Below are positions 20,701 to 31,218 of a DNA stretch of 64,000 bases, piece after piece; positions within the stretch are counted from its first letter, which is position 1, and each line of letters begins with the position of its first letter. The notes beneath the pieces are model-generated. The model was not told the origin of the DNA, made no database searches, and worked only from the letters and a program-made list of their open reading frames with translations. Source of the stretch: Sphaerolaimus hirsutus (lineage: Eukaryota; Nematoda; Chromadorea; Monhysterida; Sphaerolaimidae); contig OZ038456.1 of the NCBI GenBank assembly GCA_964036195.1, positions 4,092,001 to 4,156,000 on the forward strand. Direction: 5' to 3'. Position numbers and translations under genes: made by a program.

Positions 20701-21788
20701 TGATCAACGCCAACTCGCACGCGGCGTACGAAGGCCGGCTCCGCCCCTATCATCAGAAATCGCCGTGCAGGGATGACAACTTGCCGCGCATGCCGGGCGA
20801 CCACGTCCCGATCCCGCTGTCCACGGTCATCAACCACACCGGACTGGAAACCAAGGAGGGCACATCGACCGTCAACGTACCCGAGCAGCTCATCGTAGTG
20901 CAGTTGGTTAAACATTTTGTGGAATTGGCGAACCAAGGCGGCGTGCCCTGGAGTGACTTGAGTTGGGCGGATGCCATATTGGTGGTTACTTTTTATGCGG
21001 CGCAGCAGCGCGCGCTGATCGACAAATTGGCAACCGACCCGTCGTTGAAGCACTACGGGCGAGAATTCGGGGCGACTCGAGTGCTCACCGCCGACAAAGC
21101 GCAAGCCAGAGAAGCTGAGGTGACCATCGTGTCGTGCGTGCGCAGCAGCGAGCCGCCCGCGCGCGACAGGTTGACCACCCAGTATTCTCAGCAGACCACT
21201 CGAGTCAGCTTTGTGGCTCAGCTGGAGCGTGGAAACGTGGCCACCTCCCGCTCGCGTTGCGCCAGAGTCGTAGTGGCCAACGTGGAGACCTTGTTGTGGT
21301 CTGACTTCTTCCACATTTTCTTTTCGTATGAATTCGCTTCGGCTGGTCTTTACCAGTATCATGCAGAGAAAATCTGGGGATCCAGGATATGGACCTGGTC
21401 GCCCGACTGGAGACCACAGGCCCACTGCCCCGAGCACCAGTACGACGACGATGAAGAAGCCGCCCAGACTGAGCTCGCCCAGCCGGACGTCAATATGGAC
21501 GAGCCCGTGGACGTACAACACGCGCCCCAGCCGGCGGACGAGCCGCTGCCGTACGACCCCACGGACGAGGTCGAGGACATCGCCAGCACCTCCGATGGCG
21601 ATGCCGACGACGCCACATTCTCCGCGCCGGAAGAGGAGGCGCTGCTAGCCCCCGGCGGCGACATCAAGCCCGACGAACCCGTGGCGGTCGCTGCGCCAAC
21701 GCCGGCGCCGACTAAAGAGGACGACATGCAGCCCGAGGTCGCTACCGAAGAAGATGTGCCGATGGAGGGCACTGACGAGGGAGTTTGA
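17778..21788 (+). CDS. copy A superfamily 1 (UPF1-like) helicase
   Basis: Intact 1336-aa ORF starting at ATG 17778 (taacATGG context). The first 580 residues match no family I can name, but copy B has them too. Helicase motifs follow in order: Walker A FGTGKTT (residues 603-608), motif II VDEAS (about 895-899), motif III FGNSKQL (about 924-930, with Asn where copy B has Asp), an LETVFRRHP motif like the UPF1 QYRMHP, motif V DKAQAREAEVTIVSCVRS (about 1106-1123) and motif VI GNVATSRSR (about 1152-1160). This set and its spacing point to the SF1B UPF1/SMUBP2/NAM7 group, predicted to be a 5'-3' RNA or DNA helicase. An acidic, low-complexity tail runs from about 1215 to 1336. It stays open while the rest of copy A is damaged. 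A Ty3/gypsy element carrying such a helicase is not something I recognise. Confidence 0.88.
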   Translation: MAGRSMGAKRQHNGRRASAAGSGFTKATTQRGEPGATIPPPKVDHQWGENQRPPLPVYAKRMFAGWVDRVYWRHDTADREYYQAHVRLHDDALAELAKNDEWNDADNVYPFFTYSTNIARSARDRRTSVVVAQYANVNEMYGPELHLPLVRHGMKFTARYVQRCTAKPDYWEFFDIKLDMNKSASPLLVAVPVVVTVQGRAPADHEYDAQRDEVGYQRYSTNWRSLRLRVAFTPRRYKELPELGAGKRNDCSPERLAFAHRKYTMPGNPIPSAGMLGIAHVEFHDLNNDVFDNVYYAHAYGVFLLEKSALEDFYFHDPHEVSLDRVHPPHLRTKYVMLAAAYMYHESLLRFRAARATAVRALIEWEATDAGTKACITINRPDLADAVNDEQEQMDKQQRRANAQINALPQLLVGAGPMSVLTLTKAMPDDDRPNPTQPKLQLRVATLEVSPERAVIVGNLDLKLSQAALPAELENGDYMVRTTNESPNYVRTMRSLQGAIERLNEGWRPSNIRSGNVLKLGDQIAIAIVYDDRLSDTFTQWSHIRATAAPLEDEIRQGTSEALLVSEPGEFKPLGGQAKTLAAVLAALKLAWPLLLMCDSPFGTGKTTVQNQVAYMCSLYFNQFNGRPFTDSNSTLSSDITSNAKYHSTIVTCTVNSATDESARRAVQNMRRTGCDGVHEAVRRLLLGRKQWSELPAAQVKDMLQEPGYVEYLKLRAAFAVRVLSPLLETQEVYSDLAVDDLPALHKIAQDTPFSVARADAQWIELVDQYWAVKTEYETVHSIVAGPNQTPQQVMKALMEQVPHLVVTGEDDDEEWDDDNDEVVAGRTGVDVNDPDLEDTDWGRVLRRAARRYAKGTVKLHKYVLDLLQPGQIHVTVDSTHDVRIKHIRYCAMIVDEASLVTNISMVTALNPVSLPHNGLVLLFGNSKQLTRKVQTQRWVEPFLNPSPSLIDGLTASKMCPLLRLETVFRRHPQLINANSHAAYEGRLRPYHQKSPCRDDNLPRMPGDHVPIPLSTVINHTGLETKEGTSTVNVPEQLIVVQLVKHFVELANQGGVPWSDLSWADAILVVTFYAAQQRALIDKLATDPSLKHYGREFGATRVLTADKAQAREAEVTIVSCVRSSEPPARDRLTTQYSQQTTRVSFVAQLERGNVATSRSRCARVVVANVETLLWSDFFHIFFSYEFASAGLYQYHAEKIWGSRIWTWSPDWRPQAHCPEHQYDDDEEAAQTELAQPDVNMDEPVDVQHAPQPADEPLPYDPTDEVEDIASTSDGDADDATFSAPEEEALLAPGGDIKPDEPVAVAAPTPAPTKEDDMQPEVATEEDVPMEGTDEGV

Positions 21789-22380
21789 ATAAACCCAGGA
21801 CATTTTTGTTTTGAAAGTTTTTGGAAATCGATAACGTAATGGAAACTATAAACAACAGTGAAACAAACAAAACAATTAACTAAGTATCTCGAAATCACAC
21901 ACCAAATAGTTTCCAAGACATTCGCTGCGGCACCGAATGGCCGAGTTTTGTCCCCCCGAGTTGACGAACGTAACAGCCGCCCCCAGTTGACCGTCCAAAA
22001 TTGGCACTTTTCTGGACAAAAAACAAATTTTTGTAAATTTGAAAAGAGCAAAATAATTTTGAAAATGGAAATACCTCAGGAACCCAATTGGCAATTCCAT
22101 TATAAAGTCCCGACTGCAAAAGGCAGGGCAGTTGATTGACTCCCATACCGTTCTCAGCTTATTATTGCATTTTTGTAATTGCCAGCCACGTTCCGAAATC
22201 TGATTTTCGACTGTGAAATGCACGCTAGCCATTTTGCATGCAAATAACCACTTTTGAAAAATTCAAAAAGATGAACAACTTTTATATGTAACGAAAAATT
22301 TTGTGCATGCGATTGTAAAAATAATCACCAGTCACACCTCAATAGTTTAGCCAGGAGGTAAACCGCAATGGCTGGTGGGT
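21789..22380 (+). other. copy A 3' non-coding region and polypurine-tract area
   Basis: AATAAA overlaps the helicase stop (about 21788-21793). The rest is AT-rich non-coding DNA. Immediately upstream of the 3' LTR is GGAGGTAAA...ATGGCTGGTGGGT, and copy B has ATGGCTGGTGGGAT at the same position. This conserved block is the likely plus-strand priming region, although it is not a pure purine run. Confidence 0.55.
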
Positions 22381-24312
22381 TGTAAGAGCGTTTTTACGAT
22401 GGGAAAAACACCACCCCACAAAATTTTATCAAACAAATGCAATGATAATTCATGGAACGTAAACTACTATGTATTTTGTGAACTAAATTTGGGCAAACTT
22501 TCTCAGACATTGCGGCGGCTTTTCGACGGCAATGGGGACTGCATGGCATGCACAGCCCTGCAGTGGGCTGCGCAGTACCCCGTCAGAGCACTGCATCGCA
22601 AGATCGACGCCGCTACATGGGCTGACCGAGTTCGCCATGTTTTCTAGTGGTTGTAGTGCTCTGCACAATTTCGTTTCCTTACCCCCAATTTTAATTACTG
22701 TTTTGTGCGCCAAAGCTATTTAAGTCAAATTGGCTAGGTTATGTCTAGCTTAGGCGTAACTGCATTCCACATGGCATAAGGTGAGAGGGGAATTTCACAT
22801 TTTTCACTTTGAAATGCCGCGGCGCGGCATGTGGCCGCCTTTGGGCTCGCCGGCACACTGTTGTGACTCTCTGGGCGGTCTAAAGCACATTCTACCCTTT
22901 ACTTATCTTTGGGCAGAGGCAGAGACTGACGGCTGATAGGTAGGTGGCGACCGGAAGCCAGGAACAATGAATTCCACTCAAAAAAATACAAAAGCACTGT
23001 TCCGCGTTCCTCCCCATGTTGACTAGATTGTCGTGCGTCATCTAGTATCGGTGGGTGGTAGGAACAGCTTCTGATAACGCCCCAAGTGACAAGTCGCAGT
23101 CCAAAAAAATACTTTTCCGCCGCCCTAGCATAAATATCTCCTCGCGCTCGGAAGGGTGTGGCCATCGGGCTGAAACCTTTCTCACGGGCGTTAGCTGACC
23201 GGATAGTCACAATAGTGGGTCGCGGGGTTGGAGGTGATAAGCATTTCGCGCCCGCGAGCATTTCCTAGCTACCGTAACTTATGAATACAAAACCCCCAAA
23301 CAAAGTTTCCATGTGACATGTAGAAATTGTTGTACATACCGTTTCACGCCAATGCCTTTCATTCCCACGAGCTTAATTAATCGTTCTGTATCTTAATTAA
23401 TTAACATTAGTTGTAAGCTTGTGTTAGCTGTCTAATTATTGATTAACTTAAATTGCTGTGTTGGATTATGATGCCGTAATTGCCTTTGTACATACTTTGT
23501 TCATTCTGTTTCTGCAATATGCGTTGCACTGCACTGTTATCTGTTTTAAGTCGTCTTATATTAAGTAGGGATTTGTAGGTAATTATGGAAGTGAGTAATT
23601 GTTGTATCAAGTAAACTTGTAAATTATAGGTTAAGCCCCCATGTCGCATGAAGCTTTTAATTACTTTTGTTAGCTGATATTAATTAGTACTCTTTTTTCA
23701 TAAGCAGCTGTGTTACGTACGATTTTACTAAGTGCTTACATCAGAGCTTATGTGATTTGAAAGTGATTTTGTAACCTCGCAATTTTATGTCTTTTTTAGC
23801 TTTTTATTCGAATCGATTATGGTAGCCTTGATTGCCTTATAAGTAGCTGAAATTGTTTTTTTCCTCAACTTCGTCGATGCGACGTAAGCTGATTTTGCTT
23901 CTACTCTGCCGCTACTGTTCTTCCATCGCCCTAAAAAATAAAACTCTCTTCTCAACCCAACTTGGACCCCCCTTTTGTATTGGCACTAAGTACTAACTGC
24001 TTTCCCTTAGTTAGCTAATTAACAACTGCTCTAATTGCCGTGCTGCTTATGCTGAGTGTAAGTGCTGTGCGTGCTGCGGGAAACGGAACAGCGTGAGCCA
24101 CCGAGTGGTTCATCGCACGTTCTGAAAAACCTACCGTCTTCGGACACGTTTCCTTAAAATTTACAACACGCATTTATAACCTGGACCTCCGGGCCCAGTG
24201 CAGTGCACTGCAGCGGCAAGCGGCCGGTGAGGTGGGAATAGAGGGAAAAGTGCGGTAAAAAACCTCGTGAATCGTGTAGTCGAAAAACAGCTGAATACAC
24301 GGATTCATGACA
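22381..24312 (+). repeat. copy A 3' LTR
   Basis: 1932-bp near-identical partner of 5297-7229, with about a dozen substitutions plus one short indel near 22429. Followed by TSD TATG at 24313-24316. Confidence 0.95.
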
Positions 24313-24449
24313 TATGGGCCAAGTTTTCATACGTGACCCGATCTATTCCAATGGTTAAAATATTGCGTCACAATACCTACTGCCGTCATGCACTCTCCAC
24401 TGGAGAGATTGACGCAAATGTTTGTAGGGCGATACGTCTGCCGACTTTA

Positions 24450-24686
24450 TGTAGGTGGTATGTACACTGTTCTAACGTGACACCGACATTGTTTTAACGT
24501 GTGTTCTGCAGTACACAGAACACAAACTACAGTTATTGTCATGTACGTTCCCTTTACACTCAATTTTGGGGGGGGGTATTTCGAGGGAGGGGGTGATTGT
24601 TTCATAGTGGTCTCGAGAGGGGGGGGGGGTCAAACGAGGGGGGGGGGGGGTATTTCAAGGGGGGGGGGTATTTCGAGGAAATACGG
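24450..24686 (+). mobile_element. poly-G MITE, right half
   Basis: Resumes the MITE interrupted at 4814 (tgtaggtggtatgtacactg...) and ends TTTCGAGGAAATACGG followed by TA at 24687-24688. Together the halves match the complete 39015-39473 copy. Confidence 0.85.
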
Positions 24687-24688
24687 TA

Positions 24689-25337
24689 TATATTTTTTTA
24701 TTACTGAAATGTTCACCGTTTCTGTTGTCACGCTTTTTTTTTTTTGGGGGGGGGGGGGGGTGAAATGAATGTTCAACTATCACTTGGTATCAAAGTTTCT
24801 GGGCCAATTTCGCTAGAGGCAAAGTAAAATGACAAATGGTAAAAGCGAATAAAAAGGACAAATAAATGGCAAGTTTAGAGTAAAGGAAAATCACAAATGG
24901 CAAGTTGAGTCAAGTAAAAAAATTAACGTTAAACTAATAAGTTAAGATAAAAGTAAAAAGGTAAAAGCGAAGTTTTCATTTTTTTATGTTTTTTAATCAT
25001 TTTCTTATTATTCATGATTGGAATTTATTGTGGATCAAGCGGACAATCGAAAAACACAAAATACAGGGGACGTTTCAATCTTGCTGGGCTATTCCTTGAA
25101 TTTTACTATGGAATGATTTTCTGTTATCACGACATTTTCATTGGTAAATTTTCATGAGTGGTTTCCACACATGCGGCCCTGGCGCCATTTGAGGGTTCCA
25201 AATTGTGCCCTCAAATAGTGCAATTATTTTCTAGTTTCCATCACTCTAGGTGTGTATTAAAATATCTACCTAAACATCACAAACTCAAAATCGTCCAAAT
25301 AGTTTTAAAAAGTCGACAAGTGATCACCAGTCAATAC
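24689..25337. other. intronic sequence, no feature recognised
   Basis: AT-rich DNA with a T-run followed by a G-run near 24728-24761. No exon or complete mobile element was found. Confidence 0.4.
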
Positions 25338-25549
25338 CGACAGCCAAATGTCGATGCACAGCCCTTAGCATTGGATAGGATGTTTCTATCCACTGCAAGT
25401 TTATTTCATCAAATTGATAGACAGTGTTCAAGTTTGTGCCTTTGTAGAAGCCTCCAGTCAAATATAAAATGTCATTGGCAATGACAAGTGCGGCGCAGCA
25501 GTGTAACATTGGCGTTGGCGCCGTTACTTGCCACGCGCTTCCGTCGTAC
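25338..25549 (-). CDS. kelch-repeat exon
   Basis: 212-bp exon with acceptor ...gatacag before 25549 and donor GTATTG after 25338. Entry uses 1 nt and exit leaves 1 nt. The protein has a kelch blade: YDGSAW, then ALVIANDILYLTGG, then NTVYQFDEINLQW. Joining it to the exon at 33705-33858 completes an Arg codon and gives a continuous ERYDGSAW, as expected for one kelch strand crossing an intron. Kelch propellers mediate protein binding. Confidence 0.8.
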
Positions 25550-25736
25550 CTGTATCGAGTTAGGTAAATCTGCATATTTTTCTGTGGACATGACGGGTTT
25601 ATTTCCTCCAGGGTTGACAGTGGGTATTTACTTTTACTCTAAAATACGCATAAAACAGTCTACTGAGTAAATACTCATGGGTACAATACTTAAATTGTAC
25701 CAGTTCCCATCTGTACTCGTACTTTTTCATCAGTAC

Positions 25737-26532
25737 TGCTGCGATTACAGCTCGGGCGTAAAATTGATTTTTGGGTGTAAAATAAGTTACGCGTGAATGG
25801 ATGAAGATATGGCGTTGTAATTCCAGTCAAAGAAAGCACACATGCAGATGTTGCTTGTGTCCAAAGCTCATCAGTTTATTTCAATTGTACTAGAAGTTAT
25901 GAATTTTGGCACAACTTTTTATAATTTTATGCCCTAATTTTATGCAACTTACAGCGCAAAATCGAAACAATTGTGTTAAAATTCATAACTCCCAGTACCA
26001 TTAACATAAACTCATGAGCTTTCGACACAAGAAACATCTGCATCTAAGCTTTCTTTGACTCAAATAACAATGTTGTATCTTTATCCATTCATCTGTTATT
26101 AATTTTACGCCCAAAATCAATTTTACGCCAGGTCAATTTTATGCCCGAGCTGTACCGTATTTCCCCGTGTAAAGCACCCGGGTGCTATACAAAATCGAGA
26201 CCCTTTCCAGCAACCTTTTTTAAAAACTTGTATAACACCCGGGTGTTAGGTCACGGGTGTTATACACGGAAACTGGACTAAACTAAAAAAGTGTGCTTTT
26301 GTTTTAAATTTATGATTGCTTTTTCGGTTCCCAGCGTGCAGCAATCCAATGGAAAAATGTGCGCCGCGGAATTACAATGAGTGGCGCGCGCCATTTAAGC
26401 GATATTTAAGCAATTTAAATCAGTGATTTTTTGAAACCTAGCATTGCACCCCGGGGTGCTATGCAGCTGTATAACACCCCGGGTGTTGTGCATGGGGGGT
26501 CCTTTACACGGAGAAATACGGTAATCGCAGCA
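25737..26532. mobile_element. MITE with long TIRs (TGCTGCGATTACAGCTCGGG), carrying a nested MITE
   Basis: Inverted repeats TGCTGCGATTACAGCTCGGG at 25737 and its complement at the right. The right repeat is interrupted at its TA by the 26155-26521 MITE. The interior has a further inverted repeat (taaaattgattttggg and gtgtccaaagctcatcag / ctcatgagctttcgacac). No ORF. Confidence 0.7.
26155..26521. mobile_element. MITE with CCGTATTTC ends (GTGTAAAG type)
   Basis: 367 bp, ends CCGTATTTCCCCGTGTAAAG / CTTTACACGGAGAAATACGG, TA duplication at 26153-26154 and 26522-26523. The interior has repeated CACCCGGGTG-like palindromes. It is inserted in the right TIR of 25737-26532. Confidence 0.8.
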
Positions 26533-26937
26533 TAATGGGTACTTCGGCGTATTTCAGAAAATTCAAATATGCACACAAAAAGCAAAATGTAACCACGTAA
26601 TCACTGTATGCCTGCATTAATTAATATTTTCATTTGTTATTTGTTCTTAGAATGCTGGTATACTCGGGGTACGTGATACTCTACCCTCGCACTTATTTAT
26701 GTCTCGTGTTGGAAGCGTGCCAATGATTATTAAATCATGCGATTCCCGTGAAAATATAAAAAAAAAAATTCATCGATGTGAATATGTTAATGAATAACAT
26801 TATAAACTCGGCAGACATTATGGGAATCAATATCTGGAAGGAACCACTCCATCATGACGTCTTTAAGCGAACATCGTCGAAATGGTAAAAACAAAAGAAA
26901 AAGAAAAAGTGACGAAATATTTATGTCGAAAGACATG

Positions 26938-27052
26938 GCGCCCGTCCCGCCAGGCACCTGACAGCCGCCGCCGGACCGCCCGGCAGATCAAGATCTAATT
27001 GCGTGCTGGTGGCCGCTGTCAGGCATCTGGCACGACAGGCGGGTCGGGCACC
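26938..27052. repeat. GC-rich inverted repeat
   Basis: Imperfect hairpin: gcccgtcccgccaggcac...ctgacagc pairs with gctgtcagg...gcgggtcgggc, with a loop near 26990. The right flank (27070-27200) resembles 5090-5200 and 27835-27925, an older repeat family. Confidence 0.55.
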
Positions 27053-27446
27053 CCGGAAAATAAAAATAAAAATGGGGGATATCTCCGATGGCAGCCTGCC
27101 AAAAATTTCGAAATCGCCATCAATGTACATAAAATATGGTTAAATATGTATCTAAACATGTATAAAGGTGGAAAAAGTGATTAGCAAGGTAAACGTTTGC
27201 AAAATGGATCAAATTTGAACCAAAATTTGGGGAAAAGTCGCTCAAAATCTGCTCCACTTAGATACATCGCTTCTGAGCGATTTTGTGAGGGGGATAGGGG
27301 ATAGCAGCGAAAATTTTTACCCCCTGGATTGATCGATAGCTGAGTGGCCTTCGGGATATATGGCTTCGGGAGAGAGGCGCGGCCTCCGGGATAGGTGGAT
27401 AGATGGCGGATTTGCACGGCCAGCTTCCACTCTCGTCCGTGTTGGA

Positions 27447-27675
27447 GCCGCGCACACTGAAACCGAATATTTCGGCATAAGCACTTTTCATCTGCCGAAT
27501 CTGAACCGAAAAATTGCCGTTTGGACGGTTTGAGTTCAGCATTTTAAGCATTTCATATTGAATTTTCAAACGTCTGGACGATTTTGGTTCAGCAAGTTTT
27601 TTTCTATTCAGCATTCAATTCGGCATTTGTCAAAAACGTGTGTATGCCGAAATATTCGGTTTCAGTGTGCGCGGC
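27447..27675. mobile_element. MITE with 33-bp perfect TIRs (CACTGAAACCGAATATT)
   Basis: Perfect inverted repeats at 27447-27479 and 27643-27675 containing CACTGAAACCGAATATTTCG. Length 229 bp. No TSD found; no ORF. Confidence 0.7.
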
Positions 27676-29626
27676 CCCATCCACTCACGTCTCATTCGTA
27701 GAAGTTCGTTCACTCACGTGACAAGTAACCCGGATCGGGCACTTGGACTTGGCATTTGGGTGCGATTTGATCCACGTCGAAGCCTTTTTAAAAATTTTTT
27801 TGCTGAAAATCGCGATATTTAGATCCATTTTGCCAATTTTCACCATCACAATTGCTATTTTTGTTTAAATACATGGTTATATCCCTTTCAAAGCTATTTT
27901 GAGCCTATTTCATTGATATATCTACAGCATCGGGATGGCTGAAAAGGTTTTTTCCAATGCAGGTATTTTTTAATAAAAAAACTGGGTTTTTTTCAAAAGC
28001 TCCCAGATATGGTAGGGTGTCAACAACGTCAACGTTATAAAAGTTGGAAAAACAGACAATATGAGCCGGAACACGGAAAAAAATGGAAAAACTGAAAATC
28101 TGGTGGAAAACAGAAAATGAGCCGGAAAAACGGAAACGGAAAAAAATTAGCAGCTGTAAAATCGAAACGGAAAAATGTTTGCCTGTGGAAAGGGGAAAGT
28201 TGACACCCTAGTCATGAGTCAACATATACAGGTAAATCAGACAGGTTAGAGTACTTTGTGAAGTTATGTAGCCATAGAATGGCTATGGAGTCATGGGATA
28301 GCATTGTAAGTAGTGATTTCTGTCAAAAATATCTGTTTTACTATTGACTTATTATGTATATCGACTTTTGTCAAACCCAAACCCGTTTCTGCCAAATCAC
28401 CCAGCTATCTATCTATCCCAGAGGCCACTCAGCTATCTATCTATCCCGGAAGCAAATTTTTTGGCTATCTATCCCACAAATCGTACAGGATAGCGTACAG
28501 AGTTAGCTGGGGTCTTCAAGATTTTGGCACTAGCGGGGGCTGAATCGTTCCTCCAGAGGGATAAATAGCTGTAAATTATTCTTGGAAGGGGGGGGGGCTC
28601 GCGGGGACAAAATATATATAGGCTTATTCAGTGCATAGAAAGCAGAAAATGGGAAAATCGCTAGAAACAGGTTAAAAGTAGCCAAAACTGGCTAAAAATA
28701 GGTATATAACCATGTGTATTGGTGAAATCTGTGATTTTGAAGGTCAAAAACCATAAACTGGTATGAAAATTAATGATTGTGAGCGAAAATTGTGTCAAAA
28801 TGTCTAAAAAATCCAAATAGGTAGGTAGCTGAGCGATTGGGGAGGGCGGACTCAGGGGTTAGTACCAAAAATTTTGCCTCGGGATAGATAGATAGCTGTG
28901 TGGCCACTGGGATAGATAAAATGAGCGGCCTCCGGGATAGATAGATAGCTGGGGATTTGGGGGGGGGGGCAGCCGAACTAAGAATTAGTAACGTATTATG
29001 TGACAGTTATGTATTTATTTTTACTGGAATTTTTACATTTGATCGCATTCCGCATTCCGCTAAACCCATAAATGCATTGCATTGATCCCCTAAACCTCCC
29101 CCCCCCCCAAATCGGCCAGCTATCTATCTGGAACGATTTTTAAGAAATTTTGCCCCAATTTCCGCTGAAAATCGCTAATTTTTGTACCTTTTTATAGTTT
29201 TTCACCTTCAAAACTCTAATTCATGTTCCGTATTACCTATTGTTGGCTATTTTTCTCCTAGTTTTTCCCCTTTTCTTCCTTCTATGCCTAGGAAAAGCCT
29301 ATACATTGAACCCCCGTGAACCCCCCCCCCAAAAAAAAAAACAACGTTTTTTTCAGCTATCTATCCCTCCGTAGGAGCGATTTACTATCTATATGAACCC
29401 CCGCCGGGGTCCAAATCTACAAAACCTGTGTGCCACACTGGAATTTTGTGTTTTTTGGGTGTGGGCATGAGACATTGATTGAACAAAGACATGTATGAGG
29501 AATAAATTTAAGCCATCATGCTGTTCACTTAAAGCACCATGAATGCTTTGATATCAAAATTTACCTTTATTTATTACAAAAATTATCATTCTTTTCATGT
29601 TAACATTGCACAATTAATATTCCGAG
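27676..29626. repeat. old repeat cluster with GGATAGATAGATAGCTG motifs
   Basis: Holds a 198-bp TIR element (28013-28210, ends TAGGGTGTCAAC / GTTGACACCCTA) and many gatagatagctg / cagctatctatc motifs between 28390 and 29400 on both strands. It also holds a diverged relative (27980-28350) of the interior of the 29627-30304 element. No coding signal. Confidence 0.55.
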
Positions 29627-30304
29627 TAGGGTTGGAAAAAAAAACGTTTTTTTTTAACTCGATGTTTTTTTAAAAAAACAACGTTTTTTTTAAAAACACG
29701 TTTTTTTTTAATAAAAAACGTTTTTTTAAAAGCTCCCAGATATGACCTTGTGTCAACATATATAGGTATATCAGACAGTGGCAATACTCTGTGATGTTAT
29801 ATATGACCATATAATGTCTGTGGAGCCATGGGATAGCACTTTAAGTGGTGATTTGTGTCAAAAATATCCATTTTTCGTCGACATATTGTTCGTATATCGC
29901 CTTATAGTCGAATGTTCATGACTTCAGGTAAAGTTTGGCACGGAATAGTGATCAAACAAGGTTATAAAAGGAGGTTGTTACTTTGGGAGTGAAGTTACAC
30001 ACTGTGGAGGTACATGGAAGCACATTACCTCAATATTATGTACTACAGCAACATATGACGGCTTATTAACCCATGGTAGCACATAGAAATGGATACTTTG
30101 ATACTAAAAATGCCACAAAACCAATGAAAAGAACCACCAATGTCAATTTGTGCGTGAAATTGCGCGCTTGCGCGCAAAAATTTTGCAAAATAGCTAGTGC
30201 TTAGTAATAAAAATTTTGGCCGATGTTTTAAAAAAACACAAAAACATTTTGGACGTCATGTTTTTTTTATAAAAAACGTTTAAAAAAAACATCGGCCAAC
30301 CCTA
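29627..30304. mobile_element. hAT-like non-autonomous element
   Basis: 678 bp, ends TAGGGTTGG / CCAACCCTA, 8-bp duplication attccgag at 29619-29626 and 30305-30312. Interior has many aaacgttttttt motifs. No transposase. Confidence 0.85.
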
Positions 30305-31218
30305 ATTCCGAGTTTCACTTCTGCATTCAAAAAACAGTTTACCGCAAAAATCAAGATTGCAGTGTGTGGACCGTAAATTTATTCCCCAGATGTGGCTGCA
30401 TATGAACAAATGGAGTGGCTCTCGGCACAAATCATTTCACGTTTTGGCACGATGCCAAAATGTGATATCGATCAATTGTGATGGGTAAGCAGTCGAAAAA
30501 ACTTAGCCGTAACGCTAACAAATAACAAAGCACATTTCATGTTGGGTCATACCAACTTTCCAAATTTCATGAAATTAACATGGAAAACTCATAAATTTTA
30601 TGTCAAACAAAAATAATTAAAATGAGAAAACTCACCCATCGTTTCTCTTGTTCCATTCCGACGGAATGCGACAGAATGTACATTTTCGGCATACGTGTTA
30701 AGTATAAAGCATAATGTGATTCCTAAATTAGCAAAAATGAGACAAGAAAGCAAGTTTCTATGTCACATTTTAGCGTATCTAGGATTTTCGACATTTTTCA
30801 TCCAACAAATAGAACATGTTTTCGAGTAATTCCAGAAATTAGGAATAGATTAGTGATTTGCAATTGATTTTGCACAATACGATGTTCTTCTTGAAGCTCT
30901 GTCGCAGCTTGCGGCAATATTTTTTTAAAGATCACCGACCAGCCAACGATTTTTTTATTTTTATTTTTATTATTATTATAAGTAGGCCTTTTACGAACAT
31001 AAGTTTTGCGTTGACGCTCAGCGGAAGGAATATAAGTGCCGGAAAGCTGACTCGTTTCATGTCTGCCGACTTTAACAACAATCAATTTTGTCAACTTTTT
31101 ATGAAACTGGACGCGTTAACCATCGTTGGCACACTTCCAGCGGGAACCACGCGTGCAGGGTGTAGAGTAACCGGAGTATATATATTGTCTAAACTTAGTG
31201 TTAAATACCTATAAATAT
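30305..31218. other. intronic sequence, no feature recognised
   Basis: AT-rich, including a tttattttta run at about 30953-30980. No exon or element boundary was identified. Confidence 0.4.

Larger units (their letters stand above)
5297..24312 (+). mobile_element. giant Ty3/gypsy-like LTR retroelement, copy A
   Basis: 19-kb element with LTRs 5297-7229 and 22381-24312, TG...CA ends and 4-bp duplication TATG (5293-5296; 24313-24316). It has an initiator-Met-tRNA-like primer binding site and the order gag, envelope-like, protease, RT, RNase H, integrase, helicase. RT-RNase H-integrase order and RT motifs place it with Ty3/gypsy (Metaviridae-type) elements. The LTRs differ at roughly a dozen positions, so the insertion is recent. 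Lesions: frame changes near 10190 and 10850, a minisatellite-bearing replacement in integrase, and loss of one integrase catalytic Asp. It lies antisense in an intron of the host kelch gene. Confidence 0.93.
4815..24447. mobile_element. TIR DNA element (AAGTCGGC ends) hosting giant retroelement copy A
   Basis: Ends are imperfect inverted repeats: AAGTCGGCGGACATTTCACC on the left and, read on the minus strand, AAGTCGGCAGACGTATCGCC on the right. Similarity continues through CCTACAAA. It is flanked by TA (4813-4814 and 24448-24449), and the empty site is seen in the intact MITE at 39015-39473. Without the LTR retroelement it is only 482 + 135 bp, so it is a non-autonomous element into which copy A later jumped. 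I see no transposase. Confidence 0.8.
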
